Below the pieces are notes generated by a model. It had not been told where the DNA came from, did no database searches, and worked only from the letters and a program-made list of their open reading frames with translations. Source: Axinella damicornis (taxonomy: Eukaryota; Porifera; Demospongiae; Axinellida; Axinellidae). From it: 64,000 bases of DNA. Position 1 is the first letter of the stretch; the number at the start of each line of letters is the position of its first letter. The position numbers and the translations under genes were made by a program. The stretch lies in assembly GCA_963931865.1 (NCBI GenBank), contig OZ007509.1, forward strand, positions 3,702,727 to 3,766,726. Direction: 5' to 3'. Of the stretch, positions 47,270 to 60,227 are shown one piece after another.

Positions 47270-48761
47270 TTTTGCATCAAGTCCCTGAATTGCTGTGTAC
47301 AACAATTAAATGAGCATCTTTTTAGCTAGTATTCTTTATAGTTGCATTGTTGCCATTAAGCAATGTGTTCAGTGTAACTTTGCATGGTATAGCTATTCCA
47401 CAGAATCTCTCTATGGGGGAGGACAATCTTCCTTGTATAGCTGTCTGTCCTGGAGGGTTCAACCAAGTCTCATTCGGGAGATGCTGACTGATGTTAAATG
47501 TGTACTAAAGAGCCCATTTGTCTAAGCTTGACTCAAGTTAGCTGTAGCTGTGGTCACAAGGGGTAGATATAATTATGTATACACAACTACTTTAAACCCT
47601 TGCTTGCTCAATTATTGAGCAGGGAAGACTGCACTTCAGTTGTAACACCACTAAAATCAACTCTGAGTTCTCTTTATGAACGATACTGCTGTATATATGT
47701 ACTGCATTTGGGAATTCAACTGGGAGGAGCCAGAGAGAACAAAGCCATTCAAGCACTCCAGAGCTGACAGACAGAAAGGGGAAGAACAAAAAGTAATAAT
47801 CACATCAATGCACTCCAGCAATGACCACATCAAAGGGATTAAGCCAGGAAAGGAGATGGTAGCTACCCAGAGGAGGTTGGCCACCACATACGTCACAAGT
47901 AATTATTGACTTTCTGTCATGTGACAAGCGGACGGTTATTAAAAGTTATTGCAGATAGCCATACGAATAGAAGACCACTACTGGGGCTGCTATGGAGTGT
48001 TCCCAGTGGCAATCATTGAATGCGCTTTGCAAATCGACTAGACGCCACCAAACCTCCACTCGAGTCTCGCGGGCCAGATGTTTGCGGCGCGGGAGACTAC
48101 TTCCACTCGTTTCTGCCATGCATGCTGCAGCTGAATCTTGAAGGGCTCGGCCTTTTATAATGACAACAGATGCCTACGCTTCCCTGCGAGTCAATATTCC
48201 AGTTGATTGAGCTGGGGCTCGATGGTGATAAAACTGTCGAAACAATGTCTATGGAAAGTACTGTACTTAACATGCATTACGTAATCTATAGTGCGGATTT
48301 CACATGACTTTAATGAGACCTGATTAGAAAAGGTCAGCCCTGGCCAACCTCCTCTGGTAGCTACCCCTTGGTGGACTAATATAACACTGTACTTTGTAGC
48401 TTAGTCATGATAGACTTGCATGTGTTTCACTGTGATTAGCTATAGCTATATGATCACTAGTAGCTAGCTAGCTAGAGCATGCAGAACTGAGAAGGGACAT
48501 CTATAGTGAATTAGATCCACCTTATAATTACCCAGGGATGGTTGATATCAGGCATGATTGTTTTGTGATATAGCTATCATCTGCACATTGTAGCTACTAA
48601 GTCAGTGGTGTGTGAGTGCAAGTTGACAATATCATGAGAAGCTAGCTAGCTAATTGCAATTGTCTTGTGGTGCATCGTACTTGTAGTGTAGCTAGGTCAG
48701 TAAGTAGTTAATAGCTGCCATATATAGTACCCCCCAACCCTTGACTAATATTAAAAGTATA
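47270..48761. other. Gene A-B intergenic region, left part
   Basis: Contains the gene A 3' flank, the TIR element at 47858-48365 and TAGCTA-rich filler. A frame at 47676-47909 crosses the TIR element border and has no recognisable domain, so no gene is called. Confidence 0.5.
47858..48365. mobile_element. Short TIR element, about 0.5 kb
   Basis: GGTAGCTACCCAGAGGAGG plus TTGGCC at 47858-47882 recurs inverted at 48342-48365 with a single-base difference in length. No target duplication or coding capacity was seen. Confidence 0.6.
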
Positions 48762-51026
48762 TATAGGGTAATTCCAAATCAATTCAGCAAAAGTTTGCAA
48801 GTGACCCCCTCAGAATTGGACGAAACTCGGTTTGTAAGTACTACTTGCGGTTTTATGAAGCCAGATAAAATCTTACTCTCGTATGTTGTATGGCTTCCTG
48901 ATTATAGCTCATCAAAAATTCTACTTTTTCCCAATTTTTGCTGGTGTAGTAACTATTCAAATCCTCATAACTTTCTCATACTTCATTGTTTTGTAATATT
49001 GATTATACCATCTTGAAGCATGAAGAATGGACTTTCATATGGTATCTTGTATGGCTTCATCCAACAAAGTTTAGGAGAGACGCACATTCCTAAACTTTGA
49101 CCTTTGACCTTACAAGAAAAGTGCCGCTTTAAATTTTCTGATAATTGGTGGTGATACTCACTAGGCTTTCAACTAAAAGCTGTAAAAAAAATTTGCTGGG
49201 GCTCCATTGGGATTAGGAGATATGTGCTCTTATAGAATGGCATGTAGGCTATTTATGGCGTTTCCCTATAATTCCAGCCTCCCCGTACATCATAGGAATC
49301 GCCCCTTGCATCCAAATTTTGGTGAGCCTGGACACGGGTGCTTGCCCAAACAGATTACCAACCTGGGTAGGCGTAGCCCAAAAAGGCATCGAGTAGCGGG
49401 CTTCATATGTTAGGGTGTGCAGTGAGGTCATACTCTTAGAGACTTTTGATATAATTATAGGCACTTTGCTGGGCAGGTGTATTATCGATGCTTGTTACTC
49501 GCCCTGCTTAACATTAGGATAGTGAAACTTGGTGTGTGCATGCACACACCAAGTTTCACTATCCTAATGTTAATCCACAGTAAAAATAGAATTGCTGTTT
49601 TGACAGTAGGTAGCTATTTCGACAAATGTGATGCTGAGATACAGCTGCAGGAATGATGTTCTGTTTACTACCCAAGTTGCTAGTGCATACTTAATAGCAC
49701 AGTCACACTGCATCTATATTGATGGCACTGGGAACTATGTAGGTCACACAAGTTCCTCTGTCAAGGGTCAGGCTACATGCACACTTGCAACTAATAAGCA
49801 TGCACTCTGGGGGACTATTGACTAAAATTATGCATGGTCTAGGAGCTTGAACATCATTCCCTAGTGTGAATTCTGGCAAACAAGTGTTGCTTGGGGGTTT
49901 GAAACATTTGTAAACATAATTCCTGATTGTATGTGTGGTTTGGGAGTTCGGAAGATTCCTGAGTGTGAATTCTGGCAAACAAGTGTGGTTTGGGAGTTTG
50001 AAATAATTGTAAACGCATCATTTCCTGAGTGGTATCTGTGCTTCACTCATGCCAAAGAAGTAACAATCCTCATGTCAAAACAAAGAATTCCATTTTACTG
50101 TGCATGCATAGTCCACTGGTTGCTTGAAGTGTGTACCAAGGTGGGTGGAGACTGGGCGTGGCCAAGTGTGTATGGGGATAGCAGCGTTTCCTCCTATTTC
50201 CAGCCTCCCTGTACGTCATAGGTATCGACCTTTGCGTCCCAATTTTGGTGAGCCTAGACACGGGTCCCTGCCCAAGCAGATTACTAACCTGGGTGGGCGT
50301 AGCCAAAAAGGCGTCGAGTAACAGGCTTTGTATGTTAGGGTGCGCAGTGAGGTCCTACTCTTAGAGACTGCACTTGCTGGGTGGGTGTATTTTCGATGCT
50401 CGTTACTCACCCTCATTGACGTTAGGATAGCAAAACTTGGTGTGCGCATAGCCCACTGGTTGCTTGAAGTGTGTACCAAGGTGGGTGGAGACTGGGCGTC
50501 TCCAAGTGGGTATGGTGTGTAATAGAGCACTGAATTTGCTTAAAAGCCTACGTACATACCATTCTATAAGAGCACATATCTCCTAATCCCAATGGAGCCC
50601 CAGCAAAAATTTTTTACAGCTTTTAGTTGAAAGCCTAGTGAGTATCACCACCAATTATCAGAAAATTTAAAGTGGCACTTTTCTTGTAAGGTCAAAGGTC
50701 AAAGGTTAGGAATGTGTGTATTCCCTATACTTTGTCAGATGAAGCCATACAAGATACCATATGAAAGCCCATTCTTCATGCTTCAAGATGGTGCAATCAA
50801 TATTACAAAACAATCAAGTATGGGAAAGTTATGAGGATTTGAATAGTTGCCACGGCAGCAAAAATTGGGAAAAGTTGAATCTATAATCAGGAAGCCATAC
50901 AACATACGAGAGTAAGATTTTGTCTGGCTTCATATAACCACAAGTACTACTTACAAACCAAGTTTCGTCCAATTCTGAGGGGGTCACTTGCAAACTTTTG
51001 CTGAATTGATTTGGAATTACCCTATA
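48762..51026. mobile_element. 2.26-kb non-autonomous element with inverted repeats of about 480 bp
   Basis: The left arm (48762-49248, starting TATAGGGTAATTCCAAATCA) and right arm (about 50550-51026, ending TGATTTGGAATTACCCTATA) are inverted copies. The interior holds a direct repeat (49279-49447 and 50206-50372), a second direct repeat (about 50109-50165 and 50450-50510), a tandem duplication with TGTGAATTCTGGCAAACAAG (49860-49990) and a perfect 64-nt palindrome (about 49509-49572). No transposase frame was seen. Confidence 0.85.
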
Positions 51027-51398
51027 GCAATACTCAACAGCAGCATACATCCCCACGAGCATTGTGCCCTATCCACATGTTGGAGCACTGCAATATAATC
51101 TGTCAATACTCCAGGCTATGGCTATGGCTGAATCAGGCTTGGCTTTCACCATCCGTAGGTTGCTGGAGTATATTATGACCCAAGAACATTGGTTGACGTG
51201 GTAAACTAGATTGACGAAGGGTCTGCCTACATTTGAGTTGCCCCCACGGTACGGCCCGGCAATAATATGCGTGGGTAATTAACGATCAACTGCGATACCA
51301 CGCGTATGATGATCACAGTCGCCGCGCCCTGCTCGTTGCTCTCCTCAACTTTACGCGAGTAACACGGCGTGTCCGGCCCGTCCCATGCATGCGAAGGG

Positions 51399-51492
51399 TA
51401 GCCGCATACCCAGTACCACGCCCAGCTTTTCGTCGCTTGCATGCGCTGCAGTACGGTACGAAAAGCTGGGCGTTGGACTGGGACCGAGGCTA
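51399..51492. mobile_element. TAGCC foldback element upstream of gene B
   Basis: Ends with GGGACCGAGGCTA; inner arms CCCAGCTTTTCGT / ACGAAAAGCTGGG match the copy at 30772-30890. The left end is degraded. Lies about 130 bp upstream of the gene B start codon. Confidence 0.65.
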
Positions 51493-51623
51493 TGCAAGTT
51501 CGATTCCAAAATTAATTAGAGCACGTGCGCCGCGTTAATTGGGACCGGGATCGGGATGGGTGGGGCTGCCAATAGTGAGTAGTTGCTAGCTGGACGGCGG
51601 CGATCTATTACACCGCCACGGAC

Positions 51624-54600
51624 ATGGCAGATGCAAATACCCCAGAAATCTACGAGCAGGGGTACTTGTTCAAGCGATCAAGAGGCCGTCACCCTTCTCG
51701 GGTGAGAAAGAAATGGGTGCAGAAACGATACTGTCGACTGACCGGAGATTCTTTTGAATATTTTGAGAAACGCAAGGAGGTACTCAGCTACAGTGATGTC
51801 TAAACTTCGTAACTAACTTGTACGCATAGTTGACATAAGGTTAGAGCCTTTAATGTTGGTCGATACATGCATGCAGGTTTCACAGAAAGCACCAAAGGGA
51901 GACTTTCTTGTGAGGAGGATCAGGATAGTGGAGAAACTCACGTGTAGCTTCAAGAAGGGGCTGTATTGGTTCCAGGTGAGAGATTAGTAGGATAGTGACA
52001 TAATAGACTCTATGATGCTGACTACATTGCTGAATTGTATTCTACAGTTTGGTGACAATGAAGAGGTGATATACCTTGCCGCTGAAACAGAGAATGAACA
52101 GCGTAAATGGATCCAAGCCCTGAGAAAAGGTGAAGTAAATCTGCCAGTTCAGTGCAGACTAATCACACTAGTTCCCTCATTCCCTACAGCTGCTGATGAC
52201 TGCCACAATGAAATGATTGCTCGCTATCACCCTGCACCTTACACTGGAGGAAAATGGAGCTGCTGCAAGGCACAAAATCAGCATTGTCAAGGCTGTCAAG
52301 ATATCAACCATGGTGTGTAAATACAAATTAGCTACAGTGGTTGGATCAAGAAATGGATAGATTATATTATATCTCCTGTAGATACAGCAGAAGGAAGGCA
52401 CCGGCAAACGTCTGAGCTATCATTTACGTCCACTTCTTCAGAAGATACTATCACTGAAAGTGTTCGAAGGTGTTCAGCAACAAGCCATGGGTCATGGACA
52501 AGCTGGTCAATACAGAGTGGTTCAACACTCACATCTGTATCAGAGTACGTGCAAAACACAAAGTAGTTGATTTGCATGACGGTTTATTGGTTACAACAGT
52601 TGCACTGTGTCATGTAGGAGTCCAAAAGGCCATTATTAACAGTAGCATTGATTGTTATAATTGGCAAGTCACTGAGCCTAGCCAACTTTGGTTAGCCAAC
52701 TTTGGTTAGTTTGGTTGCAATGTGCAAGGAATAACGCTACTATATAGATATACTTTAGAGGCCTTGTAAGGGTGGCAGTTGAGTGTCCTATTACCCAATT
52801 ATTGCAAGAATGTGCCACTTGAAAGATTCCCAATTATTGTAACTAGGATACAATTAATAGAGGCATGCTTATGTAGCCTCTCAAGTTTACCCGCTTTAGA
52901 GGACAGGTATACATAAATATGCCACTGGAATGTCTTCTTAGCATATTTGGCCTGATGTATAATAAGTTTGTCTCTCTCGACTTTGCCGCTAAGCTGTATG
53001 CAGTGAGACCTTGGCGATAGTCAGTCTAAATGAGCAACTGCGGGGAATGGGTGTTGGTTGCAAGTGTGCCGATGGTACCTCCTTGTTTAGTACCACCTTG
53101 CAAACTGTTTATCTCTAATCCTAATGTACCGCTCAGTGGTTGGCTAACTAATGGGGTATTGCAGTGCTGTTGCAGGGAGCATCAGTTTTGCAATTCCTGT
53201 GTAAACTAAGGCTTACTAAGCCTTGATGAGCTTTACATAGTACAACATGAACACAGGAATGAGGAGGATAGGGAAAATAGGGTGCAGCCGCTGGAGAGTG
53301 AAATAACTACTGGACTCACAAGCAATGACAACTCCAGACCCCGAACAGGTCAGTTCACCAAGTTTAATGGAAAATTAGCTGATGATGCTTTGAACATTGT
53401 TGTTGCCATGGTTGCATGTACATGTGACATTATTCATGCAAAATGAATAATAACGTTAGATTAATAATTGCATTCTAACATACCTTAGCTGCTGTAGTCA
53501 TTTCATCCGCATCCACCACCACCTAAATACACGCCACAGAGTCAGGTGGTACTGACAGTGGGGTGGGTAGTGCACTAAGCTCACGAAGCAGCTCAGAAGC
53601 AGTGGACCCTGAGAAACTGCCTAAGAAACGTTCCTTGAAGCAAACTCGATCACTTGGTTACTCACTTGACGAAGGCTTTGGTGATCTACATGCAAGTGTC
53701 ATACAGCAAGGTATTAGAGTATAGTTACTACATGTACAGCTATATAGTAGATTTTGCAATTGCCTTGAGTACCCATGTCACTCATATTTTTTCATGCAGG
53801 TGCAGGTCTGAGTGCAAGCCAACCAAATCTTCCACCAAATGTGTCATACAAACCTTCACTACCAGTTCTGGCGGCAGAGAGCAGGCTTAGCAAGGTTAGT
53901 TATGGAATATGTAGATCTATACTCATATAGACGTCAACAAGCTCAAGTCACTGTAAATACACATCATAATTGTTATTACATCATAGTTGCACGGAAGCAA
54001 ACTCAACGTTGTTCATGAAGAGGAAGAGCAAACAGGTGCGGATGAGCATACGCTGTCCCAGTATTCTACCCCTCCTACTCTACGCGCTGTGCAAGCACTG
54101 ACATTCTATGGACAAGACAAGTTGGTTTCAGCTTGTCATGGTGACTCCTATGTAAGTACATTTTCCTGACATTATTTTGTGCAGAAACTAACTTTCACAA
54201 CTGAATTCCATAGGTCCAAATCTGGGATGTGTCTAGTTTCAAGCTGACACAGAGTGTGCAGGTGTCAGCGTCCGTGTTAGCGTTAGACGTATGGAGTCAC
54301 TATCTGGCTATTGGGTCCAATGTTGTCCAGATGGTGGACTTGAGCAGTGACGAGCTGAGGAGAATAGTGTTTATGGAAGACACTGAAGGGATACCAGTAC
54401 GTGAGCACTTGCTGGCATATTATGACTTTCTCTCTTCACAAACTATTGTTTCATTAATTTACTTCCATTTCTTAGAGCTCCACATCGCCCTCCCACTTTG
54501 TTGCATTTACTGGTGATGGTCACTTGGCCACAGCAAGGGATGATGACACTGTGGTGAAGCTTTGGCCACCACCTTGCCCTGAATCCAAGATCATTACATC

Positions 54601-57524
54601 TCCCAAGACCCGCATATCTGTCACAGAAGAGCCAGGATATATCCAAGGGTATATTTATAATTGATGTAGAGCCTACCAACCACTACGAAACTGTGCACTC
54701 TTTTCCTTGTGTAGGTTGTCTGCAACTTGCAACTTTGAAACCCCTTGGCTAACTGTGATGGTTGAGGAGAAAAGACCTAGTTGCATGTCTGTATATCTTA
54801 TTGACTGGAGAACACTTGAGGTTCACAAGCAGTTTCCTGCAGGTTAGCAGCTTGTTGCAAGCACAATCATTATGAGCACCAGGAATGAAGAAATTTGTAC
54901 TTGAATTGGGTAGTTTTCTATGATTTGGCGCTACAATAATATAACTCTATATAGGCCTGATATCAGGACAGGTTTCTTCAAGAAGGAATTAAGAATAGGA
55001 AGACCTGAGAATGAGGCTGCAGCAATTATGAATGACTAACTTTGAATTAAGGAGGGATTATATGACGTCTGAGGCAAAATACTACATGAGCATCTTTTTC
55101 ACCCTGTTAATTTTACACATTACACAAAGATAATAATGGCCATCGAACGCTTTCTTTGCAGGTCCATTTGTATGCAGTATAGCTTATTCACATGATGGTA
55201 CTCAACTGGCAAAAGGATTGAGCACAGGAGAAGTAAAGGTGTTTGAGCCCATGTCTGATCATCACCTCTTTACTCTCAGAGCTCCAGTGACAAGTTCAGA
55301 GGTATGTGTTTCAGCAACAACAATCGGTCATCCAGTTGCCAAGATACAGCTAGAATGTGAAATTGTTTTTAAATTTGTGTAATGCAAGTTTTAACATTAT
55401 TATATATGAGACCATCACTCTCCTATATTATAATTAGCTATGTATGTCTGCAGGTTCCCCCACCAGCAACCTCACTAGCCTACTCTGGAGATGACAGGAT
55501 GTTTGCAGTCGGATACCGTACTGGAGAGATGAAGCTGTGGAAAGGTTTGTAATTTATGTCACTGTAGTGTGGTAGTATTGCTGTGATGCAGTACTGTCTC
55601 CATCAGCAGCACTAGCTACTGAAGATCTTGACAAAAGTGAAGCTGTACAGTACTGCCTCCAAGATTCAGCTCCTAGTGTGGAAATCTGCGATGAACTCAA
55701 CTCCCTCCTAGCTAGGGCTGAGGAGCTAGATCCACAGTTTGATGTAAAAGGAATCTACCAATACCACTCTACTGTTGATGATTTCAAGTTAATCATTCCT
55801 GAAGGTGCTATAGAGGGGGACCATAAAATCCAAGTTGCAGTCAATCGATATGGGCCAATGGGTCCATTTGAGTATCCCGATGGATATAAGCCTGTATCTC
55901 CAATTGTCTGGCTCTGCTCAAGTCAAAAGAGGTTTACGAAACCACTACAGATTGTTGTGCCACACTGTATCAGTTTCAGAAGTGCTAATGAAGACGTGGA
56001 ACAATCTAAGTTGGTTTTCTTGAAAGCTGATCACAAGGAGTACACACGCAAGAAAAACGGTGAAAAGATATTCAGATTTAAGCTGATGGACGCGCAGCCA
56101 TCTCTCATTCCAAACAGTCAATACATTTCACTATACACTGACCACTTTTGTATCTACTGTGTTGGTGTCTATGATAGAGACAGTACAGAACAAGCGAACT
56201 TCTGTCTGATGCAAGCAACGCCACGTGAAGCAGCAAGGAAATCGAAGTACAGAATCAATTTCTGTCTCACACTTGATCTTCCAACGTGCCGACGAGTAAG
56301 TGCAAACTAAAATGTGTAGATGTTCGATGCATATCCCAATAGCACAACTATGCAATAGTTTATCATGTGAATCTTGTAACTGAAGTACCATGTAAACTAT
56401 GTGCCCAATAACGTCATGATTGGAATATTGTGCCCATGCAGATGCGTACGAACATGCATTGTCAATTGCATGCATGCAATTGACAAATGCACTGCAACGT
56501 CTGCACGGATGTTAATGTTGTACTGGCCACAGGTGCATGCTACATAGCTATATATATAGCACCTGCAACAATTACTTTGTGAGCAACCCAAGCTAGGTTA
56601 AGCAAGTGACAGAGCCACAATTTCATTCTGCAGCTTGTCAGTGAGCAGTTTCCAGAGCATGATATTATGAAAATCCAGCCCAGAGTGAAATTTGCCAACA
56701 CTCGGTCAGATACATTGGAAATCAAGTATGAGCAAGGACGGCATCGGGTTGCAAGAGCAGGATGGTTAATTACACTACCATCACAAAGGAAGGTAACAAA
56801 GATATATACACACTTAACATTGAAATCCACAAGTTATACCTTATAAATGTAGCTTACATGGACAATTTTTCCCCACCGCTTATTATAGATTCAAGCAGGA
56901 GATGTTCTAGGTTTCTGGGACCGTCCATCAGTCAAAGACTTAGTGGATGCATGCGAGGACAAGTCATATCCTCCAAGGTTTACCATTGAGGTTTCTGCCA
57001 AGCAGGCAATGATGGATACTTACTTAGAGGTGCTGTTTGAAGGAGCTGTTGATGAGTTGAGAACTGAGATTCAGCTTGTGTGCCCCGAACCAGGTGAGTT
57101 CTTTCTTCTCCACTGTCAGAGTAGTAACTGATCTGCATGTACTACGGTTCAGCTGATTTGTCTCACCCAACAGCACTACACCCAATACCTGTGTATGTAG
57201 GGGTTCCAAACATTGCACCTGGAGAGTTGGTGTTGCCAGTAAGCTTTACTGACTCATACTGTATTGAGCTAAGTGATAGATCTTCTTCTTACTTGCAAAG
57301 CATTCACAACTGACACCGCACAATGGATCTGGATTTTCAAACATGGCAGGTCAGCTTAACTGCATGAGTGATATCTTTTGTTGAGTTCATGACGAAGCAC
57401 GGAAATTCTACTCTATATACTGCTCCTAGGGATCTCTGAACAAGATGATTCTGAAGTCTCAGGGCTGCATCCTCCGATGAAGTCTTTCAACGGTTATGTC
57501 CAAGCAACTGATACCCTTGACTGA
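51624..57524 (+). CDS. Gene B: PH-Btk-WD40-like-ZU5 protein, paralogue of gene A
   Basis: About 18 exons, about 1,050-1,100 residues. PH: 51624-51779 (YEQGYLFKRSRGRHPSRVRK, VQKRYCRLT), 51877-51975, 52048-52129 (GDNEEVIYLAAETENEQRKW). Btk zinc motif at 52190-52312 (RYHPAPYTGGKWSCC, HCQGC). Ser/Thr-rich linker exons to about 53890. Propeller-like exons from about 53988 to 55545 (VQIWDVSSFKL, LDVWSHYLAIGS, VVKLWPPP, SIAYSHDGTQLAKGLSTGE). ZU5 in the exon ending 56295 (STVDDFKLIIPEGAI, VSPIVWLC, QIVVPHC). Conserved C-terminal region from about 56634 (GWLITLPS, YPPRFTIEVSAKQ) to the stop at 57524. The PH/Btk exon phases 0-0-1 equal those of gene A. No ankyrin repeats are present where A has them. 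HFC in the ZU5 sits at the position of the HFS autocleavage site of PIDD-type ZU5 domains. Confidence 0.78.
52560..53250 (+). other. Gene B linker intron, no other content seen
   Basis: About 700 bp between the Ser/Thr-rich exon ending near 52544 and the next at 53257. No additional exon or repeat could be supported. Confidence 0.45.
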
Positions 57525-57857
57525 TTACATATTATTTACAATTTTACACTGATGTAATTATAATGTAAACCATGATGAGTCAGTAACAGAATTTTGCAGT
57601 TCAGTACTTGAGAGATATGGCTGTAGCTATAGTAATGGGGCACAGTAGCAAGTGAACTGGATATTTTTTCCTATTGCAACCATTCAACATCAAATAACAC
57701 CTACATGCAGTCAATGTTCCAGTCAGTTGGGATGGGAAAGAGCAGTGCATGAATACACTGGTTGAAGTATGTATGTGTTTCCTGTGCTAAATTCTATACC
57801 AAATGATCAACTGGTAAATGGATATGGGACCTGAGTTCATAACAAACCGTAAGTTGC
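57525..57857. other. Gene B-C gap with an orphan exon candidate
   Basis: An acceptor/donor-bounded open segment at about 57710-57769 (VNVPVSWDGKEQCMNTLVE, then GTATGT) could be a first exon of gene C or an alternative 3' exon of gene B. Otherwise non-coding. Confidence 0.35.
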
Positions 57858-60227
57858 ATGATGATGAAATCTGAAAAGTTGTGGGTGCACCAGCACCCGG
57901 AGCACTGGGAGTATCCCCAACTTTCTGCTGAACAGTGCTGTGAACAATATCCTGAAATCTGCTGCCAAGTTGCGCAACGTAAATCGGAATCTGAACAGAT
58001 CACTTATCAACGCCAGTCCACAGCCCTAGGGACTAACTAGTTAACTTATGCGCATGCATACAAAGATATCGCGATTTTCAACAGTGTATTATGCATTATG
58101 TATGTACTATAGTTATTGCATGACTGCAAGGGCTGTACGTACCTGTGCATGGGCAACAACGTTGTTAATTCTATTATGCTTGCTTCAGCCATCCTTCAAT
58201 CATTCATTATTTTGTTTATGTATGAAATGTTCTGTACCTGTGCAGGTTCTTTGCAGGGTGTTGGAGTTATTGGCCAGACATCTGTCCTGTACACGGGGGT
58301 TGCACAACACTTTTCATGGAAAAACTTTGGCTTTAAGCTTGGCTTGCCCAGCAATGCCTTGCCTCCTGATGTAGCTGAATGTCAAATTAACATAGAAGCT
58401 ATAGGCGGTCAGTTTGAGTTCCCAGAGGATAGTGAACCAATCAGCGGCATCTACTCAATCTCTTCGCCATGCACATTACAAAAGCCAGCTGTAGTTGAAA
58501 TCCAACACTGTGCAGTAGTAAAAACTGTTGAACAGTGTTCTCGACTTAGTTTTGTCGTTGCTAGGTCTTCAGGCTTACAAGAGGCCTTACACAGCTTCAG
58601 TGTTGAGGACGGTGGTATTTTTGGTCTTAACAGCCCGTATGGCCGCATACAAATCACCCAATTCTCCTTGTGGTCAATGGTGTGCAACTTGTTACCTGGG
58701 CTTAGTGTGCAGAGGGTTTATTCAGCTGCCCTGTACTACATTCATGATGGAATTAACAGCTGGAAAGTTCACTTTGTGATCACATGGGACCTTGATATTC
58801 ACATTAAGGTAGGATTACGTGAAACCAGTAAACTCAGTTTAATCAGTGAAATTTATAATGCATTTCATACTGATTATGGATTACTTTGTATCTTCAATGT
58901 TTGTGTGTGCTTGAACTTGATGGTGGAGGCGTTTTATTGATTATTTTGATCCATGTTGGTACTGCCCCTTTCCTATGCAGGCACTTAGTGACCACTTTGG
59001 TAAAAATGCCGATGTCCACCAACATGTTGAGTTTGATGCAGAGGGGGTCATTACACTGGCTATCTGTGAGGATGGCATTGATAGCAGAGGGTGGACTATT
59101 ACTCCTCTATCACGACCCGAGGTAAGAATGGTATCCACTATGGACTCTATACTTCCTATAACTATACATCAGAGTAACGTTGGGTGATTTTCACACATAT
59201 TATAATTGTAGTTCAGGAGGCATGAACCAATTCTTGGACTGATAAATTCTAGGTCCTGCTAATTCTTCACACATTCCCTACGTGAATTCAAGATGGATAC
59301 AACAACAACAGCACCTTCGTTATTGGTTGTTTTTTTCACTGAACTCTGCATGCATAAGCTCAAACCGCTCCACTTTGGGAGAGACTACGGATGAAGATGC
59401 CTTTTCAGATTGTAAATCCATACTTGTGGCAGCTAGCTGAGACCTTCAACTTTCCAACTAGAAGCGATAGTATGTCTGTAAATCCACAATGGTCATTGCT
59501 GAGCTTGGGAAAATCGCTATAGCTACTGTGTCCTATCGCTATACAATATGTACTTCAAGCATGTTTATCTAGTTGATGCATAGGCTTGCAAGCTTCTGAG
59601 TTGTTGGGATGCATGAACAATGACTATTCATTGTCCATGCACAGGTCAAAAAGGAGCACGTGGATAGGTATACACATGGTAGACAAATCCCATCCTGTCA
59701 GATATTGGTTGAGTGGGCTGACAATGAACGCAGAGCTGTCAAAAGTGTTCACAAAGTCACACTGAAAGGAACAGCGGAACAATCATTCTTCCAGATTGAA
59801 TGTAAACCCATCAACAGAAGTGAGTCAAGTATTGTGATTATGATACTTAGCATTATTCATCATGGTCTATACTGATGCAGTCTACTTATTTACCCTGTGT
59901 ACAGCTCCCCTGGCAAACACAATGCCTCTAGTTTTGGAGACAGAGCCACAACTTGATCAACTTGAAAATGAAATCGCGACAAAGATTCCTACCAAGTGGA
60001 GAGCAGTTGGTATCCAGTTGGGACTACTACCTATCAAGCTAAACCAGATTTCTACTGAAGAAAACAATGGTTGCCAGGATTGCTTCAGAAGAGTGTTTAC
60101 CGAATGGCAAAGTCAAAACTGTGATAGAAGCTGGTCGATAATTCTTCGTATTCTACGGACAGATGCAGTGGGTGAAAATAGACTTGCTAGTGAACTCACA
60201 GAAAGACTGCTTAGCAATCCTAATTAG
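57858..60227 (+). CDS. Gene C: ZU5-like / death-domain protein
   Basis: Exons 57858-57978 (tentative first exon), 58246-58808, 58981-59121, 59645-59819 and 59905-60227 join in phase to 440 residues. The second exon encodes a ZU5-like domain (FGFKLGLPSNALPPD, QFEFPEDSEPISGIYSISSP, AVVEIQHC, GGIFGLNSPYGRIQITQFS). The middle exons (KVHFVITWDLDIHIK, GWTITPLSRPEV) resemble the region that follows ZU5 in genes A and B. The last exon is a death domain (IPTKWRAVGIQLGLLPIKLN, SWSIILRILRTDAVGENRLA). ZU5-linker-death domain recalls the C-terminal halves of UNC5, ankyrin and PIDD, which recruit partners through death-domain assembly. No receptor part, signal peptide or membrane segment is seen. The first exon is uncertain: an internal acceptor near 57925 or an upstream exon near 57710 are alternatives. 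Confidence 0.72.

Noticed and set aside
47676..47909. Plus-strand frame of 77 residues between genes A and B
   Set aside because: Runs into the TIR element at 47858, has no domain or splice support and no partner exon.
51485..51500. GTTCGATTCC resembling a tRNA T-loop (B box)
   Set aside because: No matching A box at the right distance and no acceptor-stem pairing; the upstream sequence belongs to a foldback element.
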